A DNA stretch of 64,000 bases from Apiosordaria backusii (GCA_030549205.1 JAUKTV010000001.1:4278001-4342000); one strand, 5' to 3'. Positions 45,223-57,818 are shown, counted from the first letter of the stretch. Notes: generated by a model from the letters alone, not told the origin. A program made the numbers and translations.

Positions 45223-47642
45223 CTAGGAAGACCGTGTCTGGTTCGGATTCAACGCCGGTATCACGATACCCGACCCTCCAGCTGGTGCGCCACTCCCGCT
45301 CCCCACACTCGGACTCCTCCCATCCCCTACCACGGGCAACCCGCCGCCGCTAGCCAGCCTAGCCCTGACCCTCTCCTGATGCGTGTTGTTTTTCCTCAGA
45401 TGCACCTCAAAGCCTTTGACCGTGTGCTCGGGACCAACTGTATAGCTCTTACCTGGACAGTCTGCACACTTGATTCTAGGCAAAAATACGTATTTTGTCG
45501 TTGGGAAGGCCATCTGTTCTGGAGTGAGAGGCAAGGGAATCGAATTGCCTGTCTCAGAATTGATGGCAAAGTACCGCATTTGATAGTCAAAGATATCATT
45601 GGGGTAATCGCGGCGAAGTTCGTCAAGGCAGGTTGTGAGCCATTCTGGTGGTGGTGGCTAGAGAGGTGGGGTGTGAGCAGCTGATACGAGCTAGAAAAGG
45701 GGTAAGAGGAAGGCCTTACAGGTATAACTTTGGGCGCTGTGCCGTCTGGGTTCACCGGTGGGGCCGGGATACCGTCCTGCTGATTTTGAACATTAGGGGC
45801 CATAAACCCGACACCTTGATTTCCTGTTGCTGACGGGGTGGAAGGCGGGCCCATCGAACCCGGAAGAGCAGTGGCGTTTGGAGCTCGTAAATGGGCAGGC
45901 GTTGGTGTAGCTGAGCCTAGCAATGTCAGCGGCCTCGGCTTGTACTCCCGCAGAAACTTCCTAAGTCTCGCGGGATTAACGCGCAAAGTGACGATGTATT
46001 GCTGTGGCACATCTTCTGTCTGCTCACGGGTAGCTTCTCGGCCAAACCGCCGAGATGTCCTCGTCTCATGGTGATGAATGACAGCCTCAGGGGTCTCGGA
46101 CCGTCCAAGATTTGCCATACGCTGGGCGGCTGCGGTGGCGGCGCCGCGCATCCCCCTGGTTCTGGCAGTTCCTTGGAGCTGAGACACGGCAGGTGAATCA
46201 GGATCAGAGTCGTCGCTGTCTTCCGAGTCTGAAAGATCCACACCATCTCGGGCTGTCCTCTTGCCCCCCCGGCCAGTACCCGCGCCAGTGGCGCGCTTGA
46301 ACAGCCGGCTTTCCTCGATGTCCAGGGCAGCACCGGGTAGTACCGAGGATACAATCGAGGTTCGGATGGTCCTTTGCCTCTCCTTGAGATCTGGCAGCTG
46401 AGGACCGCCCCGCCGGTTGATAGACCGCTTCTGTCGTCTCTGCTCGCGAGAGAACATGGTTTCAGTTCGTTCAAGTTCTGCCTCGGTGTTTTCATACAAG
46501 TATGGTGCGTAGTCTTTGGCTTGCTGTTGGGGTCGGAAGACAGACGGCAAAGGTGTGGGTAGGAAGGCAGCAACAAGGTCGGGATCCTCAATTGGCCGGC
46601 CATCGAATGGATGTCCGACGCTATACAGACTGCGTGTGAAGAGTTGAGCTTGCTCCCTAATGCAGTGAGCAATGGCAGTTGTGAATTCGCCCGACAGAGA
46701 CAGGTCCCGGGCCATGCAGGCAGCAAACTCCTCAGGCGAGTTCAGGGGGTTGTTGATTTCCCATTCGAACTGGTCCACAAGCGTATGAGCTCCAATGGTA
46801 ATGTTGAGTTTGACCAGTATGCGCATTTCGTCGTTCTTGTATGCTGAGTAAGGGAGCTCAGGATCGAGGGCTTCCTCTTCCGAGTGAACGAAAGGGTAAA
46901 AATCTTGGAGCTGTTCCGTCATCTGGGCTACCACTTGGTCATAAACGGGTTTGGCAAGAGGCGGTTCGAGCCCCATGTCTTCGACAAGTTGGGCGGCGAA
47001 GTGTTCGACGGAAACGAGGCGCTCGTAGAGGTTGAATGTGAAGGTGTCGCGAAGCTTGATCTTGTCGTAATCCACATCTATCCTCACCGGGACAAGCTCC
47101 TCAGGCTGCTCGGCCTGCTTTTTGACCTGAGTTTTGCTAAGCTTGACGGGCGGCGTGGTCCTGCGGCCGGGACGACGTCTCTGGAAGGGGTATATAAGTT
47201 TTGTGGTGCCGCCATTCTCGGTGTAACCGTTGCCATAACCGCGATAGCCCTCGCCGTATAACCTGGCTGGATACTGGTGATAGAACTCCTTGTAGGTCTT
47301 GAAATCACTGGTGCGCGCGAGCGTATCCTTGGTGTTCTTTTCGAGACGTATTTGGTCTTCACTGAGAAGAGCGGAATGGATCCAATCGCGTGTCTGGAAA
47401 CGGTCGACCATGACCCTGGTGAAGCTTTCCTTGTCGCGTATGGGGAGCGTCGCATCACCATCATTGGGCTGGGGATTCGCCGCGGCAGATTTTGATGGGC
47501 CATCGGCAGGCGTGTTTGCGGAAGGCTGATTGGAAGATGATGCGCCGTCAACTTGGACATCGGCGTCGGCTGGGACATCGCCGCCGGCGGTCGACGTGGA
47601 CGATGTGCCCATTCCTGCTGCTGAGACCTGGGGAGCAGCCAT
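45223..47642 (-). CDS. SNF5: SWI/SNF chromatin-remodelling subunit SNF5
   Basis: Exons 47642-45720 and 45657-45223 (62-base intron, GTAAGG donor, CTCTAG acceptor) encode 785 residues. The N-terminus is Ala/Ser-rich. The conserved SNF5/INI1 core has two repeats: VPVRIDVDYDKIKLRDTFTF...SVEHFAAQLVEDMGL and MRILVKLNITIGAHTLVDQF...SPEEFAACMARDLSL, ending FTRSLYSVGHPFDGRPIED. Basic and acidic linkers follow (SDSEDSDDSDPDSP). The spliced C-terminal exon encodes PPPPEWLTTCLDELRRDYPN and an unusual Cys2His2-like segment, CADC...FEVHLRKNNTH, typical of extended filamentous-fungal SNF5 proteins as far as I recall. The SNF5 repeats anchor the remodeller to nucleosomes and transcription factors. The gene is divergent from the Ebp1 homologue across 656 bases. 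Confidence 0.94.
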
Positions 47643-48298
47643 TCCCGCTGTTATGGATGTTTCGTATGCGTGTGCTGGTGCCGTGCAATAAAACGATGGG
47701 ATAACGTATAGCGGATAGCGGATAGCGGATAGCGGATAGCGGATAGCGGATAGCGGATATGGGTCGGGACTGAGCGTGGCTGTGGCAGATCTCAGTCGTG
47801 ATGCTGTGTATCAATGGACTGTAGTTGTATAAATGTGAATTGCAAGGCTGCTGCTGCTGCTGCTCCTGCTGCTGGCTTCAACCGTCCGTAAGATGCGAAA
47901 GTGCAAGAAACGGCGAGGCGCGCGTTGGCGGAGGAGCCAATGAGACGCGAGCAGCTTCCCTCATGCTGGGAGCAAGACCCCAAAGTACCGGCTACCTGCA
48001 GTAATCAGTGTTTTATGCGAAAAGAGAAGTATAGAGTACTTGGTTGCAATCAAGGCACGTCAAGGTAGCATGTGGCCCGTGCCTGCCGCTCAAGAAGGTC
48101 ATAACGTGGTGGGGTGCAGCGACGAAGCACAAACGCAAAGATGGAACCCCGCCTTCACAAAATCAAGCAACCGCAACAGGCTCAAAATCGTCACGCCCCG
48201 CCAGCTGCCTCCATTGTTTGTTCTCCCCTTCCTCCCCTTGTTCTGTACCATTTCGATATTCCCGACTGTCCACCGCTCGTTCGAGTCCAGCCTTTACA
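47643..48298. promoter_or_regulatory. Divergent promoter region of SNF5 and the Ebp1 homologue
   Basis: 656 bases between start codons. It contains a heptamer array (47708-47759) close to the SNF5 start and a CTG trinucleotide run near 47850-47875. Any regulatory role is inference. Confidence 0.45.
47708..47759. repeat. AGCGGAT heptamer tandem repeat
   Basis: About seven near-perfect copies of a 7-base unit, 66 bases upstream of the SNF5 start codon, so probably in its 5' leader or core promoter. Confidence 0.9.
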
Positions 48299-49951
48299 AT
48301 GACGACCGAGGAGAAGCCCGTAGGTCAGTACGCTCCTTCTAAATAGGATCCCCATGTCATCTTGCCCCATTTCCAACTTTTCAAGCATTGGTCGTGTGGA
48401 CGCCTTGGACGTTTCCGTTTTTGTTTTCGGTCCGGCCAGCCAGCCCGGACTTATTTGGCCCGAATCGCTGCTTGTCCCTCCACTGTCTCCCTGTCCAGCT
48501 TCAGGATGACAGGACACGACCTTGGACATACCTTGGATTCCTGCGCGCACCCGATGCTAACCCGTCTGTTCTTGAAATAAAGACTACACTCTCAACAACC
48601 CCGACACCCTCACCAAGTACAAGACCGCCGCCCAAATCTCGGAGAAGGTCTTGGCCGAGGTATCGAAGCTATGCGTCCCTGGTAGCAAGATTGTCGACAT
48701 CTGTGAGAAGGGCGACAAGCTCCTCGAGGAGGAGGTTGCCAAGGTCTACCGCGGCAAGAAAATCACCAAGGGTACGTAGGGGCGCCCCGACCTGGGATCC
48801 TGCCTGCCGCAGGTCCCATGTTGCCACTGGCTTCCGATACCCCTCAGCTTGTGCCGGCTGTTGGTGTTGACAAATGCTTCCCCCCACTATAGGTTTCTCT
48901 CACCCCACCACCGTCTCTCCGGCTGCTTTCGTCACACCCTATACGCCCCTCAAGTCAGACGAGAAGGAGGCTGCGACTGAGATCCAGGCCGGCGAGCCCA
49001 TCAAGATCCAGCTCGGTGCCCAGATCGATGGCTTCGGCTCCATTGTTTGCGACACCGTCATTGCCCCCGAGAAGGAGGGAGCTGAGCCTGTGATCGAGGG
49101 CCGCACCGCCGATCTCCTCCTCGCCACCTACTATGTCAACGAGCTTCTCCTTCGGCTGATGGTTCCCCCTGGGCTTTTGGCCAGCGGCACCGAAGAGGAG
49201 AAGGCCAAGGCCGCCTCGGTCAAGCCTCCTTCGCAGTCCAAGATCTCGAGCCTTCTGGAGAAGGTCGCTCAGGCCTATGACTGCAACATTGTTGAAAGCA
49301 CCACGTCGTGGCTCTTCGACCGCAACGAGATTGAGGGATCCAAGAAGATTGTCATCTCTCCTGGTGAGGGTACCAAGGGCGAGGGTGTCCCAGAGGTCGG
49401 TGAGGTTTGGGGTGTTGAGGTTGGCGTCAGCTTGGGATCCGGCAAAGTCAAGCAGTTCGAGCAAAGAACAACCCTGCACCGCCGCACGACTAACACATAC
49501 GCCCTGAAGCGCCCTACCTCGCGCAAGATCCTCTCCGAGGTGCAGAAGAAGTTCGGCACCTTCCCCTTCAGCTTGCGCCAGCTTGAGGACGAGCGTGATG
49601 CCAAGTCTGGCATCATCGAGTGTGTCCGCGGCAACGTGATCCGTCAATATGAGGCTAGTGGCGAGAAGGACGGTGAGCCTGTTGCCAGACTTTTGACCAC
49701 GGTTGGTAAGAAAAATATTCTATACTGTCCCTGTATAGTCGGAGAGAGGAGCATGCTGATAAGTAACTGTAGCCATCACCAAGAACGGCCTCTCCAAGGT
49801 TGGTGCTCCCCCTGCTTTGGACCTCACCAAGGTCAAGTCGGACAAGAAGATCGAGGATGAGGAGATCCTCAAGATTCTTGAGCAGCCTCTGTCGCGCAAT
49901 ACGGGCAAGAAGAACAAGAACAAGAAGAAGAAGGCCGAGGGCGAGGAGTAA
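48299..49951 (+). CDS. Ebp1/Cdb4-like M24-fold protein (PA2G4 homologue)
   Basis: Exons 48299-48323, 48583-48771, 48893-49705 and 49773-49951 encode 401 residues. The first exon is 25 bases (GTCAGT donor). The protein starts MTTEEKPVDYTLNNPDTLTK and continues KTAAQISEKVLAEVSKLCVP, FSHPTTVSPAAFVTPYTPLK and QAGEPIKIQLGAQIDGFGSI. This is the methionine-aminopeptidase ('pita-bread') fold of the Ebp1/PA2G4 family, in which the metal ligands of true peptidases are lost. The C-terminus is a Lys-rich block (NTGKKNKNKKKKAEGEE), which in the family contributes nucleolar and RNA/ribosome binding. Relatives bind the 60S subunit near the exit tunnel and affect growth and ribosome biogenesis; fission yeast Cdb4 binds curved DNA. 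It is not the related yeast Arx1, which is longer. Exon-intron joins are all in frame. Confidence 0.92.
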
Positions 49952-51394
49952 GTGTATGCTTGTGGAATGAATATAGGGGGAATTGAGCTTGCCTCAGCGA
50001 AGCTATCCAAGCACAGGAATGCCTTGGATGCGAGTACATACCCTCCGAGCGGGTTCTCATCTATCCCGTTGCAACGGCTTTGTCACGTGGAGGATTGGGC
50101 TTGAAAGGCCCTGCCTGCATGGGAATGAAGAGCAATCGGGGCAGTAAAGTGACAAACAAGCTTGGAGGGGCAAAGCGAAAGGTGGGGATATGAGAGGAGA
50201 TATGTTTTCTATCCATTACCCGCCTTGGCTTATCGCTGTGTCTTAGTTCGAGAAGAAATAAATAAAAAAGTTGATCACACTTTGGGCTCGTTTTGCGGTT
50301 GAGTGAGCATGAAGAAGTGCCGTGGAAAATGATGGATGACTACGGTGTTTAGTAACAAGCTTGGGTGGCGTTAGAATCGAGGACGGGGAGTGCGGTTATC
50401 GATGGAGGAGCAAGGTGGGAAGGGGGCCATTCACTTGAGGCAGGTTGACGTGGATTGTTTTCTGGGGGGAGGTCCTACCTCATTGTGTCCTATTGTGGCC
50501 TATTGTGCTGGCAGCTGCAAGGCAGGCGGAAGGAGGGAGTTTTTTTTTGGCAGAGTTGCTGAGATGGCAGAGTGAGCAAGAAACACAACCCCCTACCACC
50601 CCCTGAAGAGCTGCCCCCTGTGACCTAAAGTTTACCACTCACTTTGCATCCACAACCTTCATCTCCTTTTCCCATGGCACAATCATCGCCGGACTATGGT
50701 CGTCGGCATTTTCATTTTCTCCTTCACCACTGCCTAAATATACGGGCAGCGCAAAAATAAATAACGGCGCGATCAGAAACGCGTCACGGTAGCGGATTCT
50801 CTGTCTCATTCACACAAGTCGCAGCCAAGGAGACCGACCAACTCAACTCGTCACCACCAGACAAAAAGCGACTCCCTCGAGGTAAAAGACCATTACCAGT
50901 CATTGAAATCGGCTTTCTGAAAAAAAAAACAAAAAAAAAAAAGAGCAATTTTCACGTGGGTGGCCCTATTTTCGTCACCTCGTTCTTGGGTGCAGGCAGC
51001 TTGCTCAGTGCTGTGGAAGCTTAACAGTGGCACCCCCTGGTCAGGTCTGTCACCCGTCACCTCCGAAGACACAAGATCTCCCTTCCCCCCCTACACACCT
51101 CCTTTCTTGCACCCTTTTTCCCACAAAACCACCCGCCAATCGCGCGTTCGACGCCGAAAAAACGCGACGATTTCTGCAACGATTCCTACTGCAGAGCAGA
51201 TAACCGGTACGTCTTGTGCGATTTATTTTCTCGGCAGCGATGCTAACACGGTGCGCAGGCGCGAAACAAACCACGGCGTGCGTTGGTTCCATCAAAGAAG
51301 GGGGCGAACGAGGCCGAGTCGCCAGGAGCTGCTTCTGCTGTTTCCTGCACCACAACCCACGCTCGCACCCGCGGCCACAACGGCGAGCCCTATC
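49952..51394. other. Intergenic region and 5' leader of the Rco1-like gene
   Basis: 1.4 kb without a supported protein gene. It includes an interrupted A-rich tract at 50921-50941. From about 50780 it is probably the promoter and 5' leader of the downstream gene, with a likely leader intron at 51207-51258. Confidence 0.5.
51207..51258 (+). other. Probable intron in the 5' leader of the Rco1-like gene
   Basis: Donor GTACGT, branch-like TGCTAACAC and acceptor GTGCGCAG frame 52 bases. Removing it eliminates an ATG at 51240 and leaves the ATG at 51395 as the first one downstream, which supports that start. Confidence 0.6.
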
Positions 51395-54300
51395 ATGCCA
51401 GTAACCACAATCTCTTCCAACACGCGGGCCTCTCGGTCGCGTTTCTCGAGTCCACAAGTCACGGCGCCCGAGTCGTCGACAAAGCAAGCACCAACCGCCG
51501 CCGCCCAGGGCAAAGAGGGAAAGAAGAACAATTTCTTAGAGCGCTGGTTGGAGCCTCCGGTGCAGAACAAACCCAGCTATCAGGAAGCAGGCCTCGTACG
51601 GCAGGGCGTGTTTGACAACATGGCGCCTCTGGGCACAATGCCGAAGCTCGGCGTCTTCAAGTCGTCGAATGCCGCGGCATCAACACCATCCTCCAACCCC
51701 CCAAGACCCGGATTGTGCTCAAATCCAAGCCTGCAGTGCCCTCCACACCGACGCCTGCCCCGCCACCACCTCCCCCGGCGCCCGAAGAGGACGAAACTGA
51801 GGAGGAAGACGAGATGGCTGAGTCGTTCATCGACCCCCACCTAGAGCGACTCAAGAGCGAGGACAGGGGCCGTGCCGAGGGCAACAATTACAGGGAGATG
51901 ACTCCTGCAGTGAGTGCACCCTCGCGCTCACATGGCTCTTTTTCATCCCGTGACGTGGAGGCGGGCAACTGGGGTTCTGGCAGAATGTCACAGTTGTCCA
52001 CGGACCGCAGAAGCCAGTCCCGGGCAAGCGCCGGACGAGCCGACTCGCTTTCATCGCATCATCAGCAAACCCCCGCAAGTGGTGCGTCTCGTGAAGCTGA
52101 TTTGAGAAAGATCACGGACAAGGTGGTGGAGGCTGCGGTTGACGCAGCGCTGCAGTTTTGTCGCTACCCCACTGCCTGGGCCCTGCGCACCCTCTACGAT
52201 GAAAATTGCACTAGCCCAGATTTTCTCAGCATGATCGAGAAGGTGTTTATGCAGAAGGCGGACGCACCCACCCTGAGCAGATTTGCTAAAGACATTCAGA
52301 AGAAAAAGAAGGAGGGCAAGGCGTCTAATCAGGGCTACAAATATTTCTACGGCCAAGACCGGGACGCCATCCCACCAGCGAAGCCGGCGCCCTACAACCA
52401 CCTCATCAACTTTGGCGTGTCTCTTCTTCACTTTAAGGAATCGGAACCAGCCCCAAGAGCGAGAGGCAGTCAACACTTGAGCGTCACATCGAGCAGCCCG
52501 CGCCAGAGCCTCAACCAGCCCCAGGCCAAGGACGACAGCAGGAGCCGCCTACGCAGCCAGAGCCGGTGCAGGAGCCGGTGCAGCAGCCATTGCGGGAACC
52601 GACACCACCTCCCGCTGCTGCCGCTGAGAGTCCCCCTGTCATTGCAGATTCTGTTGAGCCTACCCCGTCGGAGCCTGAGCCTGCATCTGTTCCAGAGCCT
52701 GACACGGAGCCAGAGCAGGCGCCTGAACTTCCACCACAGGTGAACGAGCCTGAGCCTGAACCGGAACCTCGGCAGAACAAGGAGACGGAGGAACCCCCTC
52801 GCAAGAAGCGCAAATCAGCGCGACATTCCGAGGCGACATCCAAGAAGATGATGATGGAAGCCGCCGCCGCCGCGACCAACGGTGTGAACGACAAACCGGC
52901 CGCAGAGACACCGCGTCGCCACACCAGAGCGGCTTCGCACTCGAGCACATCAACGCTGTCTACGGCACGCTCTCTCTCTCTGACCCCGGTAGCGGCCCAG
53001 AGCCAGGAGATTGAAAATGAAGAGGAGGGCCCTGTCTCCGATGCGCCTCCTTCGCGCAACAGCCCTGTCCCGGCCCAGCCAATCAACGGCAAGCGGCGTC
53101 GGTCCAATGCACCACGCAAGAGCAAGGGCGGGAACGTGTCACCCTCCCGACGCTCGTCTGTTGCTTCGGCTGCGCCGCGTCCTCCTCAGTCGGCCAGCAA
53201 CTCGCGCCGTCAGACTCCAGCCGTCGATCAGTCTTTTGTTGACCAAGAGCCCTATGACCCGGGCGCTACAGTTGATACATTCATTACCAGCTTGAACGGC
53301 AAGAGGAACAAGCCGGCCATCGTGTTCACCAGCAAGGTCGGCAAGCTTGACGAGAACGACGAGAAGACTCAACGTCGTCGCCAGGCCAAGGAGGTCACCA
53401 ACGGCAAGCTGCTAGAGAATGCCAACACCAAAAAGGATGCCAGCGGCCAGTGGGAGTATAGCAATGCTAGAGGGCTCGTCGACCAGCCTTTAGCCGATGA
53501 ATCCACGGTGATGGAGACGCCCAGCGCGCTGGCCACACGCCTGCGGGCCACCTTCCCTACATCCCGATCTACTCCGGCCGCGCGGGAGGGCAGAAGCACC
53601 CGGTCTGCCCGGAAGCGATCTCACGATGAGGTTGAGGATCCAACGTCGCCTATCACAGCAGGCTTTCCCAACTCGGCTGCGCCTTCTACTGCTGCAAACT
53701 CACGTGCTGGTACTCCTGCTGCTTTGCGCCCTACCAAGAAGGCCCGCACGGGGCTCAGAGTTAAGAATTCGTAAGTACATCTATCATGACATATATTTCT
53801 ATTTGCAGTTGACTGACGTATGCCTTTTGCGCTCATTCAGCCCCATGAAGAAGAAGACTGGCCCCTTGGCAGGTATTCCCCGTGCTAGCGGCGAGAGGAG
53901 CAGCCCCGTAGGTAGCGGTCCCGGCGTCAATCGTGAGGTAAGCAACTGTCTATCTCCTATTTCCGTCCAGCAGAGCGAGTTCCTTGTTCTGATGTGGTGT
54001 ATTCACTGCAATCCGAACGCAAGTGCGTCGTGATCAAAGCCGCAATGGGTGTTTCTGGATGTGTTTTCATGGGGGGTACCTCCCATACATAGATTCTCAG
54101 TCCCCCCACAAGACATAGCTGGCCTCCCCCCACCACCCCAAAAAATCTCTGCCAAATTACAACAACCATGACCAATGTAGATGTAACTAACGATCCACAG
54201 GATGACAACGACGACTATTGCGCTTCTTGCAGCAGCAACGGCGAGCTCATCTGCTGCGACGGCTGCACCCGGTCTTTTCACTTCAATTGTGTCGACCCCC

Positions 54301-55733
54301 CGCTGGCCAGAGACGCCATGCCAAATGAGTGGTTCTGCAATGTGTGCCGCATGTCCCGCGACCCGGGAGCCTTCCCCGAACACACCGGGTCGTTTGCCCT
54401 GCTTTTTGAAAAGCTCGATGCTAAGAACTCGATGGCATTTGCCCTGCCCGCCGACATCCGCAACTGCTTCGAGGGTGTTCGCACTGGGCCTGAGGGCGAG
54501 TATGAGGAGATTGTGACAGTTGTCAAGCCCGCTCGGTATGTTTCTTGGTGACTTATGCCATGAGTGTTGTTGCTAATCATTTCCACAGCAAGAAGAAGAG
54601 CGATGAGGAGGCACCTGATTTCTTCAGGCTCCGGGATGCAGAGGGCAATGCTGCCATTTGCCACAGTTGTCAGAAGCACAGCGTGTCTGACCGCGCGATT
54701 ATCCCGTGCAGCGCCTGTGGTCTGTTCTGGCACCTTGACTGCCTCGATCCACCTTTGGCGAACCCCCCCGTTCTGCGCACGTGGAAGTGTCCTCTCCACG
54801 TTGATGAGCTTTTGGCTGAGATGCCTGGGGTGCTTGCCCCTGCTCACCGGTACCGCCCTCTCAAGGCTACCACTGTGATTAGGCCTGCTTTTAGTCGTGG
54901 TTTCGTCAACGACGGCTACATCGAGGTTGTTCCCGAGGAGAACGAGCCTGCTGGTGGTTGGCGCAACAGCGAGGCTTATGGCCGCACTGTGCGCCTGCAA
55001 GAGAAGGGCATCAAGCTTGACTTCCTGTCTCGGTAAGTTGTCCACCTCATTGGTCTTTGACGATTGTGCGTGTAAACTAACTACCGCAAGCGCCCGTGTG
55101 AACCGCAAGGGGAAGCCCATTCCACCGCTGGGCGCCACGACGGACGCCCCATCTATTCCGCTTAAGCAGCGCACTCTCGAAGAGCAGCAAGCTGTTCGCA
55201 ACTTGGCGCAGTTGAGCGGCCAGGGTACTGCCAATATCACGACGTTGATCGACACGCTGATTTCTCAGGCTGACCCCGACGTCGTTAATCTCATGTCGCG
55301 AGGCAATGCCAACCACTTCCAAACTCCGGAGCAACTTACTCGGATGGATCAGCAGAGCCTGCGTGCCATGTTGGCTCAGGCCGAGGCCATGTCCCAGCAA
55401 ATTCGGCAGCTTCTGAACGCTGTCGGCAATGGAACAGCACCTGCGGTTCCTAGCCTGACTACTTCGATGTCCATTGACGGCGACTCCGAGGCCGACAAAG
55501 TGGCCCCCTCTCCGGCCGCCACCGATGATGTTCCTGCCATGACACAAGGCGAGAAGACACCTGCTCTGGGCGACCAATCTCCCGAGGCTCCTTTGGAGGA
55601 GAACCCTACTAAGGATGCCAATTTACCGACAACACCGACCAAGGCTACTTCGGTCGGGACCGAGCCCGCCATTGTTGAATCCAACAGTGATGAGAAGAAT
55701 TCCGTCGGCGAGGATGTGATGGACCTGGAGTAG
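51395..55733 (+). CDS. RCO1: Rco1-like double PHD-finger protein of the Rpd3S deacetylase complex
   Basis: Proposed exons 51395-51652, 51706-52416, 52470-53770, 53841-53937, 54201-54535, 54589-55032 and 55091-55733 give 1262 residues. The N-terminus has ASRSRFSSPQ, FLERWLEPPVQNKPSYQEAG and TRIVLKSKP. A long Pro/Glu repeat and a basic nuclear region follow. PHD1 (about 793-842) is YCASCSSNGELICCDGC...FHFNCVDPPL...WFCNVC. A Rco1-type interval region follows, then PHD2 (about 918-968) ICHSCQKHSV...IPCSACGLFWHLDCLDPPL...WKCPLH. The tail is acidic. Rco1 with Eaf3 and Sin3 directs Rpd3S to H3K36-methylated gene bodies to suppress cryptic transcription. The first two coding introns (each 53 bases, phase 0, weak GTCTTC and GTGTCT donors) are inferred because the reading frame changes there; frameshifts are the alternative. 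The other introns have strong sites. Confidence 0.85.
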
Positions 55734-57818
55734 CTCATCTTCTCTACCATCATACAGGGTGTCGACCATGCAAAACCGTTGCGTAGGCACACAGCATTTG
55801 GGCTCGCTGTGAGGCAAGTGACGGCCCTCGAACAACCGGATCATATCCCGGTTCACTAGATACAATACCAGACGGCTGCAATTACTACAAGCAGTGGTCA
55901 CCAGCGCCAATTAATTGCACCAGCGGCGCTTCACTACTTTATACCAACATACCTTTTTAGACTCAGTTTTCACGTTCACACTTTTTTCACTCGTCGGTCG
56001 GCTCAGATTTTTGATTCCTCGTCCATGACCTAGCCAATAATTTCTTCCGTTTCGGCACCGGTTGGTATTCTCATCATGACCATTGGGGAGTTTTTATCGG
56101 AACGGGTATTTGGGATTTGGGATTGGGACAAGGGGTTGGTCGGGATCCAAGGGCGGAATTTTTCGTTTCTGTTCATTTGGTGGGGATCAGTAAAAAAAAA
56201 GTGGCCGAGAGCGACGAGACATTACACAAACATAACCGAGAACGCAAGTTAGATTTCTTGGAACGGAATTTGGGGAAGGGGAAGGGAAGGCACACACATT
56301 TTCTCTGTTTTTTTTTTTTTTTTTTCTGTGTAGGATTATTAGCAGCAGCGATGGAGAGAAGTGGCGGATTTTTTTTATTCGCGACGGGGAACAAAATTCA
56401 CAGACAAGATTTCTCAACACCGCGTTTTTCCCACGACATCTAGTGATTGGTTTGCTGGCGGCTGGCGGCTGGCGGCCCACGACTTGGGTTGAGATGATTT
56501 TTCCTTTGTCTCGTCTCATCTCGTTCTCGTCTCGCTTTGTTGATGTGTCAACAATGTCAACAAAGCAGGACCTGGACGGACGGAGGAGGGAGCCCCTTTA
56601 TTCTTCACCCTGAAACCCAAACCCCCCTTTATTGATACATCGATACATCGACAGAAGCATCGTTTTGTTTGTTGTTGTCTCGGCAAGCTTGCTTTTGGTG
56701 GCTCTGGACTTTGATGGTTTCTGGTCTGGGGCTGTTGGGTTGAGTGCGGATTTGGTCTGGTTGAAGCTAGAGCGAGCGAGCGGACGATAACAGATGGGAC
56801 ATTATGAATGGAATGGGTGGGAGCCTGGGCTTATTCTCCAGAGTAAGATTGGGTGATGAATACTCTTTTCTGGTGTTGTGGTGTGGATTGGGTAGTGGCA
56901 TTTTCTTCTTCATTGAGGGATGATGACAGGGGTTTTTGTGAGGGGGTTTTTGTGAGGGGAGCTGACTGCCAGCGCGGATGTGATGGGTGGTGGAGGGGGA
57001 AGTGGATTATGGGGGAAGGGAAAGAGGAAAGGGGGGAAAGGGGGGGTGGATAGACCGGGGTTTTTCAAGCAGTTTCTAAGGGGCTGATGGCCTGGGTTAT
57101 CTGGTTGAACCTGGGCTTCATTGACGTTCGATGAAGGCTGGGACCCTGGAGGGCTTGGGTGAATTAACCCAGGTTGCGGGAAAGGGAGGTTTAGAGATTG
57201 AAGGGGGGTTGGAATTGATGGTGGTTATAGTATATCCTTGGGTCCGGTGTTTTATATGGGTGATTTCGAATCTGCATGATTGCTTGGTGTTCAGGTGGGT
57301 GGCTTCTTTCTGTGGTAGTGTTTGGGTTATGGTATCTATGTAATTATGAGTCGGGGAGGGCATAGTATCAATGGTTTGGGTAGTGTATGTTTGAGAGTGA
57401 AGCAAGTGTTACAATCGTGCTGTATATCTATATGGTTTCAAAGGAGATATTAGTGAGAACATTGTTGACGTGTTTGCTTCAATATTTCCACTTTCTAGAT
57501 GATATACCACAGGTGTCATATATGACCTTGCTCACAAGATAGAACCTCGTATGAATAGACTACCTACCTTACCTACCTAAGCAGACGTTTCATGACTCTA
57601 TCCCTTTCTCTCTCTCTCTCTCTCTCTCTCTAAAAAAGGGCCGATTGCTTCTTTCAGTCGGAGATGCAGATACCAATCCTGGTTCATAGCTATCTCCCAA
57701 TATCATGAGCGTCTTTGACAGCCTGACCATTGAAGAGTGACTGCATCTGGTTGGAAAGGTGTGATGCACTACTGGATGGTCGGAAATTCCGCTGATGAAT
57801 TGCACATAAGGAAAAACA
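55734..57818. other. Intergenic region upstream of tRNA-Gly
   Basis: 2 kb without a supported gene. Contains a long T tract (56311-56325), a GCTGGCG repeat near 56457-56474, G-rich DNA near 57030, ACCT runs near 57560-57580 and a CT dinucleotide run (57606-57632). Confidence 0.5.
57604..57633. repeat. CT dinucleotide microsatellite
   Basis: About thirteen tandem CT units, some 190 bases upstream of the tRNA-Gly gene. Confidence 0.9.

Noticed and set aside
51050..51844. Upstream part of the long frame beginning at 50960 as Rco1 coding
   Set aside because: A leader intron with good sites interrupts it, and the sequence before 51395 does not resemble Rco1.
57604..57633. CT run as a GAGA-type regulatory element for tRNA-Gly
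   Set aside because: tRNA genes use internal promoters. Simple microsatellite is the more economical reading.
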